A DNA stretch of 64,000 nt. Source: Zygnema cylindricum (taxonomy: Eukaryota; Streptophyta; Zygnematophyceae; Zygnematales; Zygnemataceae). A model generated the notes under the pieces. That model saw only the letters and a list, made by a program, of their open reading frames with translations, was not told the DNA's origin and did no database searches. The stretch spans positions 48,288 through 112,287 of the forward strand of contig JBBHKE010000622.1 of assembly GCA_037447655.1 (NCBI GenBank). Reading direction: 5' to 3'. Both the position numbers and the translations under genes were made by a program. This document shows, piece by piece, positions 32,100 to 44,415 of the stretch; the stretch's first letter is position 1, and each line of letters opens with the position of its first letter.

Positions 32100-35000
32100 T
32101 GATTTGGGGAAGAGGGAGAGGGAAAGTAGGGGGAAAGGGAGGATTTTTGGGAGAGAGGGAGGGAAAGGGCAGATTTGGGGAAAAAGGAGAGGGAAAGGAG
32201 GGGGAAAGGAAGGATTCTTGGGAGAGGGGGATGGAAAGGGCAGATTTGGTGAAGAGGGAGAGGGAAGGTAGGGGGAAAAGGAGGATTTTTGGGAGAGATA
32301 GAGGGAGAGGGCAGATTTGGGGAAGAAGGAGAGGGGTAGTAGGGGGGAAAGGGAGGAATTTTGGGAGAGGGTGAGGGAAAGGGCAGATATGGGGAAGAGG
32401 AAGAGGGAAAGAAGGGGGAAAAGGGAGGATTTTTGGGAGAGGGGGAGGGAAAGGGCAGATTTGGGGAAGAGGGAGGGGGAAAGTGGGGAAAGGGAGGATT
32501 TTTGGGAGAGAGGGAGGGAAAGGGCAGATTTGGGAAGAGGGAGAGTGAAAGAAGGGAAAAGGAAAGATTTTTGGAAGAGAGGAAGGGAAAGAGCAGATTT
32601 GAGGAAGAGGGAGAGGGAAAGTAGGGGCAATGGGAGGATTTTTGGGAGAGAGGGAGGGAGAGGGCAGATTTGGGGAAGAAGGGGAGGGAAAGTAGGGGGA
32701 AAGGGAGGATTTTGGGAGAGGGGGAGGGAAAGAGCAAATTTGGGGAAGAGGGAGAGGGAAAGTAGGGGGAAAGGGAGGATTTTTGGGAGAGAGGGTGGGA
32801 AAGGGCAGATTTGGGGAAGGAGAGGGAAAAGAGGGGGAAAGGGAGGAAGTTTGAGAGAGAGGGAGGAAAGGGGCAGATTTGGGGAAGAAGGAGAGGGAAC
32901 GTAGGGGAAAGGGAGGATTTTTGGGATAGGGTGAGGGAAAGGACAGATATGGGGCAGAGGGATAGGGAAAGAAGGGGAAAAGGGAGGATTTTTGGGAGAG
33001 GTGGAGGGAAAGGGCAGATTTGGGGAAGAGGGAGAGGGAAAGTAGGGGGAAAGGGATGATTTTTGGGAGAGGGGGATGGAAAGGGTAGATTTGGGGAAGA
33101 GGGAGAGGGAAAGTGGGGTGAAAGGGAGGATTTTTGGGAGAGGGGGAGGGAAAGGGCAGATTTGGGGAAGAGGGAGAGGGATTGGAGGGAGAAAGGGAAG
33201 ATTTTTTGGGAAAGAGGGTGGGGAAAGGGCAGATTTGGGAAAGAAAGAGAGGGAAAGTAGGGAGAAGGGAGGATTTTTTGGGAGAGGGAGGGAAAGGGCA
33301 TATTTGGGGAAGAAGGAGAGGGAAAGTAGGGAGAAAGGAAGGATTCTTCGGAGAGGGGGATGAAAAGGGCAGACTTGGGGAAGAGGAGAGGGAAAGTAGG
33401 GGGAAAGGGAGGATATTTGGGAGAGAGGGAGGGATAGGGCAGATTTGGGGAAGATGCAGAGGGAAATGAGGGGAAAGGTAGGATTTTTGGGAGAGAGGGA
33501 GGGTAAGGTCAGATTTGTGGAAGAGGGAGAGGGAAAGTAGGGGGAAAGGGGGATTTTTGGAGAGAGGGAAGGATAGGGCAGATTTGGGGAAGAAGGAGAG
33601 GGAAAGGAGGGGAAAGGGAGGATTTTTGGGAGAGAGGGAGGGAAAGGGCAGATTTAGGGAAGAGGAAGAGGGAAAGTAGGAGGAAAGGGAGGATTTTGGG
33701 TGAAGAGGGAGGAAGAGGGCAGATTTCAGGAAGAGGGCGAGGGAAATGATGGGGAAAGGGAGGATTTTTGGGAGAGGATGAAGGAACGGACAGATATGGG
33801 GAAGAGGGAGAGGGAAAGAAGGGGGAAAGGGAGGATTTTTGGGAGAGAGGGAGGAAAAGGGCAGATTCGAGAAAGAAGGAGAGGGGAAGTACGGGGAAAG
33901 GGAGGATTTTTGGGAGAGGGAAAGGGAAAGTAGGGGGAAAGGGCGGATTTTGGGAGAGAGGGAAGGATAGGGCAGATTTGGGGAAGAAGGAGAGGGAAAG
34001 GAGGGGAAAGGATAGATTTTTGGGAGACAGGAAGGGAGAGGGCAGATTTGGGGAATACGGAGAGGGAAAGTAGGGGGAAAGGGAGGATTTTTGGAAGAGA
34101 GGGTGGGGAAAGGGCCAGATTTGGGGAAGAAGGAGAGGGAAAGGAGGGGGAAAGGGAGGATTTTTGAGTGAGTGGGAGGAAAAGGGCAGATTTGGGAAAG
34201 GAGAGGGAAAGTACGGGGAAAGGTAGGATTTTTGGGAGAGATGGAGGTAGAGGGCAGATTTGGGGGAGAAGGAGATGGAAAGTAGGGGAAAGGGAGGATT
34301 TTTGGGATAGGGTGAGGGAAAGGCAGATATGGGGAATAGGGAGATGGGAAAGAAGGGGAAAAGGGAGGATTTTGGGAGGGGGGGAGGGAAAGGGCAGATT
34401 TGGGGAAGAAGGAGAGGGAAAGTACGGCGAAAGGGAGGAGTTTTGGGAGAGGGGGGATGGAAAGGGCAGATTTGGGGAAGAGTGAGAGGGAAAGTAGGGG
34501 GAAAGGGATGATTTTTGGGAGAGATGGAGGGAGAGGGAAGATTTGGGGAAGAAGGAGAGGGAAAGTTGGGGGGAAAGGAAGGATTTTTGGGAGTGGGGGA
34601 GGGAAAGGGCAGATTTGGGGAAGAGGGAGAGGGATAGGAGGGAGAAAGGAAAGATTTTTTGGAAAGAGGGAGGGAAAGGGCAGATTTGGGGAAGAAGGAG
34701 AGGGAAAGTAAGGAGAAAGGGAGGATTTTTAGGAGAGGGGAATGGAAAGGGCAGATTTGGGGAAGAGGGAGAGGGAAAGTAGGGGGAAAGGGAGGATTTT
34801 TGGAAGAGGGGTAGGGAAAGGGCAGATTTGGGGAAGAGGGAGAGGGATAGGAGGGGGAAATGGAGGATTTTTTGGGAGAGAGGGAGGGAAAGGGCAGATT
34901 TGGGGAAGAAGGAGAGGGAAAGTAAGGAGAAAGGAAGGATTCTTGGAAGAGGGGGATGAAAAGGGCAGACTTGGGGAAGAGGGAGAGGAAACTTAGGGGG

Positions 35001-38000
35001 AAAGGGAGAGTTTTTGGGAGAGATGGAGGGAGAGGGCAGATTTGGGGAAGAAGGAGAGGGAAAGTAAGGGGAAAGGGAGGATTTTTGGGATAGGGTGAGG
35101 GAAAGGACAGATATGGGGAATACGGAGAGGGAAAGAAGGGGAAAAGGGAGGATTTTTGGGAGAGGGGGAGGGAAAGGGCAGATTTGGGGAAGAGGGAGAG
35201 GGAAAGTAGGGGGAAAGGGAAAAAATTTTGGAGAGGAGAGAGGGGAGAGGGCAGATTTGGGGAATAAGGAGAGGGAAAGTAGTGGGAAAGAGAAGATTTT
35301 TGGGAGAGGGGGGGAGGAAAGGGGCAGATTTGGGGAAGAGGGCGAGGGAAAAGAGTGGGAAAGGGAGGATTTTTGGGAGAGGGTGAGGGAAAGGGCAGAT
35401 ATGGGGAAGAAGGAGAGGGAAAGAAGGGGAAAAGGGAGGAATTTTGGGAGGAGGGGGAGGGAAAGGGCAGATTTGGGGAAGAGGGAGAGGGAAAGGAGGG
35501 GGAAAGGGAGGATCTTTGAGAGAGAGGGAATGAAAGGGCAGATTTGGGGAAGAAGGAGAGGGAAAGAAAGGGGAAAGGGAGGATTTTTGGGAGAGAGGGA
35601 GGGAAAGGGCAGATTTGGGGAAGAGAGGGAAAGTAGGGGGAAAAGAAGGATTTTTGGAAGAGGGGGATGGAAAGGGCAGATTCGGGGAAGAGGGAGAGGG
35701 AAAGTAGGGGGGAAAGGGATAATTTTTGGAAGAGGGGGAGGGAAGGGCAGATTTGGGGAAGAGGGAGAGGGATAGGAGGGGGAAAGGGAGGATTTTTTGG
35801 GAGAGAGGGGAGAGAAAGGTCAGATTTGGGAAGAAGGAGAGGGAAATTAGGGAAAAGGAAGGATTCTTGGGAGAGGGGGATGGAAAGGGCAGATTGGGGA
35901 AGAGGGAGAGGGAAAGTAGGGGGAAAGGGAGGATTTTTTGAGAGAGATGGAGGGAGAGGGCATATTTGGGGAAGGAGTTGGAAAGTAGGGGGAAAGAGAG
36001 GATTTTTGGGAGAGAGGGAGGGAAAGGGCAGATTTGGGGAAGAAGGCGAGGGAAAAGAGGTGGAAAGGGAGGATTTTTGGGAGAGGGTGAGGGAAAGGTT
36101 AGATATGGGGAAGAGGGAGAGGGAAAGAAGGGGAAAGGGAGGATTTTTGGGAGAGGGGGAGGGAAAGGGCAGATTTGGGGAAGAGGGAGAGGGAAAGTAG
36201 GGGGAAAGGGAGGATTTTTGGGAGAGAGGGAGGGAAAGGTCAGATTTGGGGAAGAAGGAGAGGGAAAATACGGGGAAAGGTAGGATTTTTGGAGAGATGG
36301 AGGGAGAGGGCAGATTTGGGGAAGAAGGAGAGGGAAAGTACGGGGAAAGGGAGGATTTTTGGGATAGGGTTAGGGAATGGGCAGATTTGGGGAAGAGGGA
36401 GAGTGAAAGTACGGGGAACGGGAGGAGTTTTGGGAGAGGGGGATGGAAAGGGCAGATTTGGAGAAGAGGGAGAGGGAAAGTAGGGGGAAAGGGATGATTT
36501 TAGTGAGAGAGGGAGGGAAGGGCAGATTTGGGGAAGAGGGAGAGGGTAAAGTAGGGGGAAAGGGAAAAAATTTTGGAGAGAGAGAGGGAGAGGGCAGATT
36601 TGGGGAATAAGGAGAGGGATAGTAGTGGGAAAGAGAGATTTTTGGAGAGGGGGAGGGAAAGGGCAGATTTGGGGAAGAGGGCGAGGGAAAAGAGTGGGAA
36701 AGGGAGGATTTTTGGGAGAGGGTGAGGGAAAGGGCAGATATGGGGAAGAAGGAGAGGGAAAGGGAGGGGGAAAGGGAGGATTTTTGGGAGAGAGGGAGGG
36801 AAAGGGCAGATTTGGGGAAGAAGGAGAGGGAAAGTAGGGGGAAAAGAAGATTTTTGGAAGAGGGGGATGGAAAGGGCAGATTTGGGGAAGAGGGAGAGGG
36901 AAAGTAGGAAGAAAGGGATGATTTTTGGAAGAGGGGGAGGTAAAGGGCAGATTTGATGAAGAGGGAGAGGGATAGGAGGGGGAAAGGGAGGATTGTTTGG
37001 GAGATTGGGAGAGAAAGGTCAGATTTGTGGAAGAAGGAGAGGTCAATTAGGGGGAAAGGAAGGATTCTTGGGAGAGGGGGATGGAAAAGGTAGATTTGGG
37101 GAAGAGGGAAAGGGAAAAAAGGGGGAAAGGGAGGATTTTTGGGAGAGATGGAGGGAGAAGGCATATTTGGGGAAGGAAGGAGAGGGAAAGTAGGGGGAAA
37201 GAGAGGATTTATGGGAGAGAGGGAGGGAAAGGGCAGATTTGGGGAAGAGGCGAAGAGAAAAGAGGGGGAAAGGGAGGATTTTTGGGAGAGGGTGAGGGAA
37301 AGGGCAGATATGGGGAAGAGGGAGAGGGAAAGTAGGGGGAAAGGGATGATTTTTGGGAGAGATGGAGGGAGAGGGCAGATTTGGGGAAGAGGGAGAGGGA
37401 AAGTGGGGTGAAAGGGAGGATTTTTAGGAGAGGGGGAGGGAAAGGGCAGATTTGGGGAAGAGGGAGAGGGGTAGGAGAAAGAAAGTGAAGATTTTTTGGG
37501 AAACAGGGAGGGAAAGGGCAAATTTGGGGAAGAAGGAGAGGGAAAGTAGGGGAAAGGGAGGATTTTAGTGAGAGAGGGAGGCAAAGGGCAGATTTGAGGA
37601 AGAGGGAGAGGAAAGTAGCGGGAAAGGGAAATTTTTTTGGAGAGAGAGAAGGAGAGGGCAGATTTGGGAAATAAGGAGAGGGAAAGTAGTGGGGAAGAGA
37701 GATTTTTGGGAGAGGGGGAGGGAAAGGGCAGATTTGGGGAAGTGGGCGAGGGAAAAGAGTGTGAACGGGAGGATTTTTGGGAGAGGGTGAGGGAAAGGGC
37801 AGATATGGGGAAGAAGGAGAGGGAAAGGAAGGGGGAAAGGGTGGATTTTTGGGGAGAGAGGGAGGGAAAGGGCAGATTTGGGGAAGAAGGAGAGGGAAAG
37901 TAGGGGGAAAAGAGGATTTTTGGAAGAGGGGGATGGAAAAGGCAGATTTGGGGAAGAGGGAGAGGGAAAGTAGGAGGAAAGGGAGGATTTTTGGGAGAGA

Positions 38001-41000
38001 TGGAGGGAGAGGGCATATTAGGGGAAGAAGGAGAGGGGAAAGTAGGGGGAAAGAGAGGATTTATGGGAGAAAGGGAAGGAGATGGCAGATTTGGGGAGAG
38101 GGCGAAGAGAAAAGAGGGGGAAAGGGGGGATTTTTGGGAGAGGGTGAGGGAAAGGGCAGATATGGGGAAGAGGGAGAGGGAAAGAAGGATAAAAGGAAGG
38201 ATTTTTGGGGAGAGGGGGAGGGAAAGGGCAGATTTGGGGAAGAGGGAGAGGGAAAGGAGGGGGGAAAGGAAGGATTACGGCGAAAGAGGGATGGCAAGGC
38301 AGATTTGGCGAAAAGGGAGAGAGAAAGTAGGGGGAAATGGAGGATTTTTGGGAGAGAGGGAGGGATAGGGCAGATTAAGGTAATAATGAAAGGGAAAGTA
38401 GGGGAAAAGAGAGGATTTTGGGAGAGGGGGAGGGAAAGGGCAGATTTGGGGAAGAGGGCGAGGGAAAAGAGGGGGAAAGGGAGGATTTTTGGGAGAGGGT
38501 GAGGAAAAGGACACATTTGGGGAAGAGGGAGAGGGAAAAAGGGGGAAAGGGAGATTTTTGGGAGAGAGGGAGGGAAAGGGCAGATTTTGGGAAGAAGGAG
38601 AGGGAAAGTAAGGGGAAAGGGAGGATTTTTGGGAGAGAGGGAGCGGAAAGAGCGGATTTGGGGAAGATGGAGAGGGAAAGTAGGGGGAAATGAAGGATTT
38701 TTGGGAGAGGGGGATGGAATGGGCAGATTTGGGAAAGAGGGAGAGGGAAAGTAGGGGGGAAAGGGAGGATTTTTGGAAGTGGGGGAGGGAAAGGGCAGAT
38801 TTGGGGAAAAGGGTGATGGAAAAGAGGGGGAAAGGGAGGATTTTTGGGAGAGGGGTGAGGGAAAGGGCAGATATTGGAAGAGGGAGAGGGAAAGAAGGGG
38901 AAAAGGGAGGATTTTTTGGGAGAGGGGGAGGGAAAGGAAAGATTTGGGGAAGAGGGAGAGGGAAAGTAGGGGGAAAGGGAGGATTTTTGGGAGAGATGGA
39001 GGGATAGGGCAGATTTGGGGAAGAAGGAGAGGGAAAGGATGGGAAAGGAAGGATTTTTGGGAGAGAGGGAGGGAAAGGGCAGATTTGGGGAAGAGGGAGA
39101 GGGAAAGTAGGGGGAAAGGGAGGATATTTGGGAGAGAAAGAGGGATAGGGCAGATTTGGGAAGAAGGAGAGGAATGGAGGAGAAAGGAGAATTTTTGGGA
39201 GAGAGGGAGGGTAAGGTCAGATTTGGGGATGAGGGAGAGGGAAAGTAGGGGGAAAGGGAGGATTTGTGGGAGAGAGGGAGGGTTAGGGCAAATTTGGGGA
39301 AGATGGAGAGGGAAAGGAGGGGAAAGTAAAGATTTTTGGGAGAGAGGGAGGGAAAGGGCAGTTTTGGGGAAAAGGAAGAGTAAAGGTAGGGGGAAAGGGA
39401 GGATTTTGGAGAAAGGGAGGAAGAGGGCAGATTTGGGAATAAGGAGAGGGGAAAGTAGGGGAAAAGGGAGGATTTTGGGAGAGGGGGGAGGGAAAGGGTA
39501 GATTTGGGGAAATGGGCGAGGGAAATGATGGGGAAAGGGAGGATTTTTAAGAGAGGGTGAGGGAATGGATAGATATGGGGAAGAGGGAGAGGGAAAAAAG
39601 GGGGAAAGGGAGGATTTCTGGGAGAGAGGGAGGAAAAGGGCAGATTTGGGGAAGAAGGAGAGGAAAAGAACAGGTCAAGGGAAGATTTTTGGAGAGAGAG
39701 AGGGATAGGGCAGATTCGGGGAAGAAGGAGAGGGAAAGTAAGGGGAAAGGGAGGATTGTTGGGAGACACGGAGGGAAAGGGCAGAATTGGGGAAGAAGGA
39801 GAGGGAAAGTAGGGGGAAAGGAAGGATCTTTGGGAGAGGGGAATGAAAGGGGCAGATTTGGGGAAGAGGGAGAGGGAAAGTAGGGGGAAAGGGAGGATTT
39901 TTGGAAGTGGGGAGGGAAAGGGCAGATTTGGGGAAGAGGGAGAGGGAAAAGAGGGGGAAAGGGATGATTTTTTTGGGAGAGAGGGAGAGAAAGGGCTGAT
40001 TTGGGGAAGAAGGAGAGAGAAAGGAGGGGGAAAGGAAGGATTCTTAGGAGAGGGGGATGGAAAGGGCAGATTTGGCGAAGAGGGAGAGGTAAAGTAGGGG
40101 GAAAGGGGGAATTTTTTGGAGAGATGGAGGGGAGAGGGCAGATTTGGGGAAGAAGGAGAGGGAAAGTAGGGGGCAAGGGATGAATTTTGGGAGAGGGGTG
40201 AGGGAAAGGGCAAATATGGGGAAGAGGGAGAGGGAAAGAAGGGGGAAAGGTAGGATTTTTGGAAAAGAGCGAGGGAAAGGGCAGATTTGGGGAAGTAGGA
40301 GAGGGAAAGTAGGGGAAAGGAAGGATTTTTTGGGAGAGGGGGAATAAAAGGGCAGATTTGGGGAAGAGGGGGAGGGAAAGTAGGGGGAAAGGGAGGATTT
40401 TTGGAAGTGGGGAGGGAAAGGGCAGATTCGGGGAAGAGGGAGAGGGTTAGGAGGGGGAAAGGGAGGATTTTTTGGGAGAGAGGGAGAGAAAGGGCAGATT
40501 TGGGGAAGAAGGAGAGAGAAAGGAGGGGGAAAGGAAGGATTCTTAGGAGAAGGGGATGGAAAGGGCAGATTTGGGGAAGAGGGAGAGGTAAAGTAGGGGG
40601 AAAGGGAGGATTTTTGGGAGAGATGGAGAGAGAGGGGAGATTTGGGGAAGAAGGAGAGGGAAAGTAGGGGGGCAAGGGAGGATTTTTGTGAGCGGTGGAG
40701 GGAAAGGGCAGATTTGGGGAAGAGGGAGAGGGAAATTAGGGGGGAACGGGGAGGATTTTTGGATGAGAGGGAGGGAAAGGGGCAGATTTAGGGAAAAAGG
40801 AGAGGGAAAGGAGGGGGAAAGGAAGGATTCTTGGGAGAGGGGGATAGAAAGGGCAGATTTGGGGAAGAGGGAGAGGTAAATTAGGGGGGAAAGGGATGAT
40901 TTTTGGGAGAGATGGAGAGAGAGGGCAGATTTGGTGAAGAGGGAGAGGGAAAGTAGGGGGAAAGGGAGGATTTTTGGGAGAGATGGAGGGAGAGGGTAGA

Positions 41001-41612
41001 TTTGGGGAGAAGGAGAGGAAGTAGAGGGAAAGGGAGGATTATTGGGATAGGGTGAGGGAAAGGACAGATATGGGGAAGAGGGAGAGGGAAAGAAGGGGAA
41101 AAGGGAGGATTTTTGGGAGAGGGGGAGGGAAAGGGCAGATTTGGGGAAGAGGGAGAGGGAAAGTAGGGGGAAAGGGAGGATTTTTGGGAGAGAGGGAGGG
41201 AGAGGTCAGTTTTGGGGAAGAGGGAGAGGGAAAAGAGGGGGAAAGGGAGGATTTTTGAGAGGAGAGGGGAGGGAAAGGGCAGATTTGGGGAGGAAGGAGA
41301 GGGAAAGTACAAGGAAAGGGAGGATTTTTGGGAGATAGGGAGGGAAAGGTCAGACTTGGGGAGGAAGGAGAGGGAAAGTACGGGGAAAGGGAGGATTTTT
41401 GGGAGAGAGGGTGGGAAAGGGCAGATTTGGGGAAGAAGAAGAGGGAAAGTAAGGGGAAAGGGAGGATAATTGGGAGAGAGGGAGGGAAAGGGGAGATTTG
41501 GGGAAGAAGGAGATGGAAAGTAGGGCGAAAGGAAAGATATTTGGGAGAGGGGGATGGAAATGGCAGATTTGGGGAAGAGGGAGAGGGAAAGTAGGGGAAA
41601 AGAGGAGGAGGA
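32100..41612 (+). repeat. 71-bp G-rich minisatellite, about 134 units (9.5 kb)
   Basis: A diverged tandem array with period 71 (for example successive GCAGATTT/GTAGATTT phases at 33,014, 33,085 and 33,156). The unit runs GCAGATTTGGGGAAGAGG, AGAGGGAAAGTAGGGGG, AAAGGGAGGATTTTTGGGAG, AGAGGGAGGGAAAG. The plus strand is nearly all purine plus T. GGGG, GGG, GGG, GGGGG and GGG runs with 3-6 nt spacers give an intramolecular G-quadruplex pattern in most units. Marked variants (AGATATGGGG; GGAATAAGGAG) recur at multi-unit spacings, so there is higher-order structure. The very long frames it contains (up to 766 codons on the minus strand) follow from the composition: the minus-strand consensus has no stop in any frame and 71 is not a multiple of three. 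I do not call genes here. Confidence 0.93.
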
Positions 41613-42889
41613 AGGGGAAGGGGAGGTGATCTAAGCAGTGGTGAAGGAAGAGGTGAAAGAGGTGGGCGAGCCGGTAGCAATGCAGGTGGTCCAAAACGTG
41701 GTGAACTTAGTGGAGGTGGTTGATTTTGTACTGGAAAAGAAAACAAATCTTTAATGTTGAGAAAACCATATTTGTCAAAGCCTATATTTGATGGGATGAC
41801 ATTTGCTCTTTCGTTCTAATGAGGTGTTATCATCCATTTAATCGATTTGTCGTACCCATCATTGAAGCAACAACATGATGTTGTCGCCTACATTGCAAGA
41901 AAGCCCTATTGTCGCTCGTATGTTGACCCCATAAGTAAATTGTAATACATGGGGAAAGGAAACAAAACAATACCAACACAATTCATGAAATTCTATCTGG
42001 TCCATTCCCCAAGACAGAATTCACAGATCCAAAGAAGCTTATCTAGATACTGCCAACTCCAAGTTGATATAAACCCAAATGACTGACACCCTGACAATCA
42101 GAACCCCAATACAGCTTCACCCGTTAATAAATAAGACTGCTTCACCCTTTATGAAATAAGACATTCTGTGTGCTTAGTTTTCTCACAGAATGTAAAGTTA
42201 GAATTTAAGTATTTGGACACATTACCCCACTTTGACTTTCCTTTAAAAATGCAGCCACCCTAGCAAGTAAAAACTCTCACATACTACACTTCTGTGTGGC
42301 TTGGAGTCTTCGGAGTCCGCAGCAAAAAGAATTTATGAATTTGCTCCCCTGAGCAGTTAGTTATGGTTGGCCAAAGATGGCTTATAAATACAGTGCACTC
42401 TAGGAGAGAATCGGCTACCTAAATTTTTCCTAAGTCCTAAAACCCTTCTCTAAACCTTTTATTAGTGAGGTTCGCAACAATCACAAGACCGTACTGTACA
42501 TAAAGTACACTTGTCAGAGTACTTTCTGTACAACATTTGTAAGGCATGGCCATTTTTGTGACATTTGTCACATTCGAACTTGTTATCGTGTGGTTCGGAG
42601 ATTCCGTAATCACATAAGAATTTGCCACGTGTCATTTGGAGTGGCGGCGTCCGAAAACTGACAAAACGTTCTTCCCGCGACGTCGACGCTTACTATGGGT
42701 GTCCGATTAGATCGGCTTTTAAAATAAGTATTTGAAATCAAATACGCACTGTTTATTTCTTGCGGTATAATAGTATACATCATGTTCTATGTTCTAGCGT
42801 ACAGTTCGTTAGTTAAATGAAATGTCCTACGTGTAAATGTTTAAATAGCTATCGAACCCTATATCACTTACACTGGTCCTAGACTTATA
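41613..42889. other. Intergenic right of the array
   Basis: The first 140 bases are still GA-rich and read open in one plus frame to a TAA near 41,754 (ending VVDFVLEKKTNL), possibly a scrap of an older ORF. The remainder shows no recognisable gene or repeat boundary. Confidence 0.35.
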
Positions 42890-43010
42890 GGAAAAATCTA
42901 ACTCCTACAGGCAGATAGAGAGACGACGGGTACCGGGATCAAATCGTACGTCCGTCAATCTCCTTTTTGGTAACTCTACCAAAGCTACTCCCCGTCTCTC
43001 TAGAGGGCCT
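42890..43010 (-). mobile_element. tRNA-derived SINE head
   Basis: On the minus strand an A-box-like TAGCTTTGGTAGAG (42,974-42,987) is followed 28 nt later by a B-box-like GATTTGATCCC (42,935-42,945), the spacing of an internal RNA polymerase III promoter. The surrounding sequence cannot be folded by eye into a normal cloverleaf, so a SINE head is more likely than a functional tRNA gene. The element ends are not defined. Confidence 0.55.
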
Positions 43011-43129
43011 AGGTTGTCATGGCTTTAGCTCCCTATCCAACGTTCAGTGACTGCAAAAATTGTGGGGGCTTGGAGAAGGGAGTTAGAGGCACACTGCCTT
43101 TGCTCTTTTTTATCCTAATACTGACCTAT

Positions 43130-43358
43130 AAAAAACTTAAATTACAACAATGCATACCAACCGTCAATATAAAAAAACACGCAATAATGGATAAGAAATG
43201 AGAGGTTACGATGTTGATTGAGAGGTAAAGGCGGTGGTCCAACATAATAAAGTACAAAATGTGTAGAGGCATAATAAAACAAAATTCAAAAAACACATTG
43301 TAAATAGAAGTAATAGCAAAAATGAAAGGATGCGACGAAACCATTTAATAAATGGGAG
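43130..43358 (-). mobile_element. Inverted, diverged fragment of the pogo-like element
   Basis: The reverse complement aligns without obvious indels to about 20,091-20,310 (the start of intron 1): both have CCATTTATTAAATGGTTTC and TTATTATGTTGGACC. It shows that the pogo family has further, older copies and gives an independent sequence for testing conservation of the small hydrophobic ORF. Confidence 0.7.
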
Positions 43359-43387
43359 AAGGTATGACTAAAATAGCTTAATTTTGC

Positions 43388-43985
43388 AGGCGGAGAACCA
43401 GCACTAGAAGTGGAACTAGACATGAAAAACAGCAGAACTATCAAAGTACCTACTCAACAGCCAACTTAGAACTAACACAAAATATGACTCATAAAACCAA
43501 TATGCTTCAAATTCGTAACACTGATACAAAATTCAGTAAACTGACAATTTCCAAAATTGTAGCCCAAATGACTTAGTGAACCATAAGATATGATGTCTAG
43601 AAGTTTCCCGAAAACTGCCCTTAGAAAATCATATTCCCAAAATGGATGCTACAAAATTGGCTAAGTCCTAAGTAATATACTCACAATGTCTATCTAGTGA
43701 TCTACACTAATTTGGGTTACCGTTACTACGGTTATTATCGTGACTAACGACAAAGCATCCTACTTGTACATCACTGTAGCTAAAAACCCTAATTATTATT
43801 TTCTAAAAACCTAATTAATGGAACACTATTTTTTATCACTCTAAACTACAAAGTAATGTTATTAAAATATTTACAAAATTTGAACCATACACAAAACGTT
43901 CTAACCGTACACAAAACGTTCCTAATACTTAATCAGCGCTAGCCGCTAAAGTCCAGCCGAATGTTGTCGTGTAGTACGAAGCACC
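43388..43985 (-). mobile_element. copia leader/LTR fragment, copy 1
   Basis: Closely similar to 46,515-47,125, including the first gag codons (MSSSTSSAGSPPA read on the minus strand from about 43,421). Truncated after about a dozen codons, next to the inverted pogo fragment. Confidence 0.65.
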
Positions 43986-44022
43986 TGAGTGATTCTTCAC
44001 TTGTTCAAACAAAGGCAATATT

Positions 44023-44415
44023 TCAACATGCTACCTCCAGCATATTTATATATTCAAATATTTTTGTAGCACTAATCATCCAATGATACACAGAAGTCTT
44101 TTGATAAGTGCATTCTAAACACTTCCACAATTCTGCCGCACTCTTCACATCAAGGTACATCATTACAAATTCCTTAGTCATAGATAGCTTGATAATCCTC
44201 AAGCACTCCAAGTTTTTCTCCTCCCATTCAGCCGATGTTTCGACACATGTCCCATCCACCACATCCATAAGCTCCCTCAACTTGAAGTAACTCTTCATAA
44301 TACTCCTCCAACAATAATATTCAGTTCCATCAAATATGGGTAAGTACGATTCATCCAATATGGGTAGCCATGGGCGTGGGCCCATAACCTGTTGTCCATA
44401 GCCATTTCTAACCAT
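44023..44415 (-). pseudogene. copia gag fragment (UBN2-like)
   Basis: 130-codon frame with the copia gag pattern: QQVMGPRPWLPILDESYLPI, then YYCWRSIMKSYF, LWKCLECTYQ. The N-terminal phrase QQVMG is shared with the gag at 46,552, so the two are related families. It lacks the C-terminal half, zinc knuckle and pol. Gag forms the virus-like particle in the cytoplasm; this piece cannot. Confidence 0.65.

Noticed and set aside
35095-36200. Plus-strand Gly/Arg/Glu-rich frames of 177-242 codons in the array
   Set aside because: Same repeat composition. The plus-strand frames are cut regularly by the TAG in AAAGTAGGGG, as expected for non-coding sequence.
38375-40675. 766-codon minus-strand frame, and similar long frames at 32,075-33,301 and 36,370-38,016
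   Set aside because: They are produced by the 71-bp minisatellite, whose reverse complement lacks stops in every frame. No start context, domain or intron signal supports a gene.
32100-41612. Considered a CRISPR-like or telomeric array
   Set aside because: Units are contiguous without unique spacers, and no plant telomere repeat (TTTAGGG in long runs) is present. It is a minisatellite.
42890-43010. Considered a functional tRNA gene
   Set aside because: A and B boxes are present but I could not fold acceptor and anticodon stems. The SINE explanation fits better.
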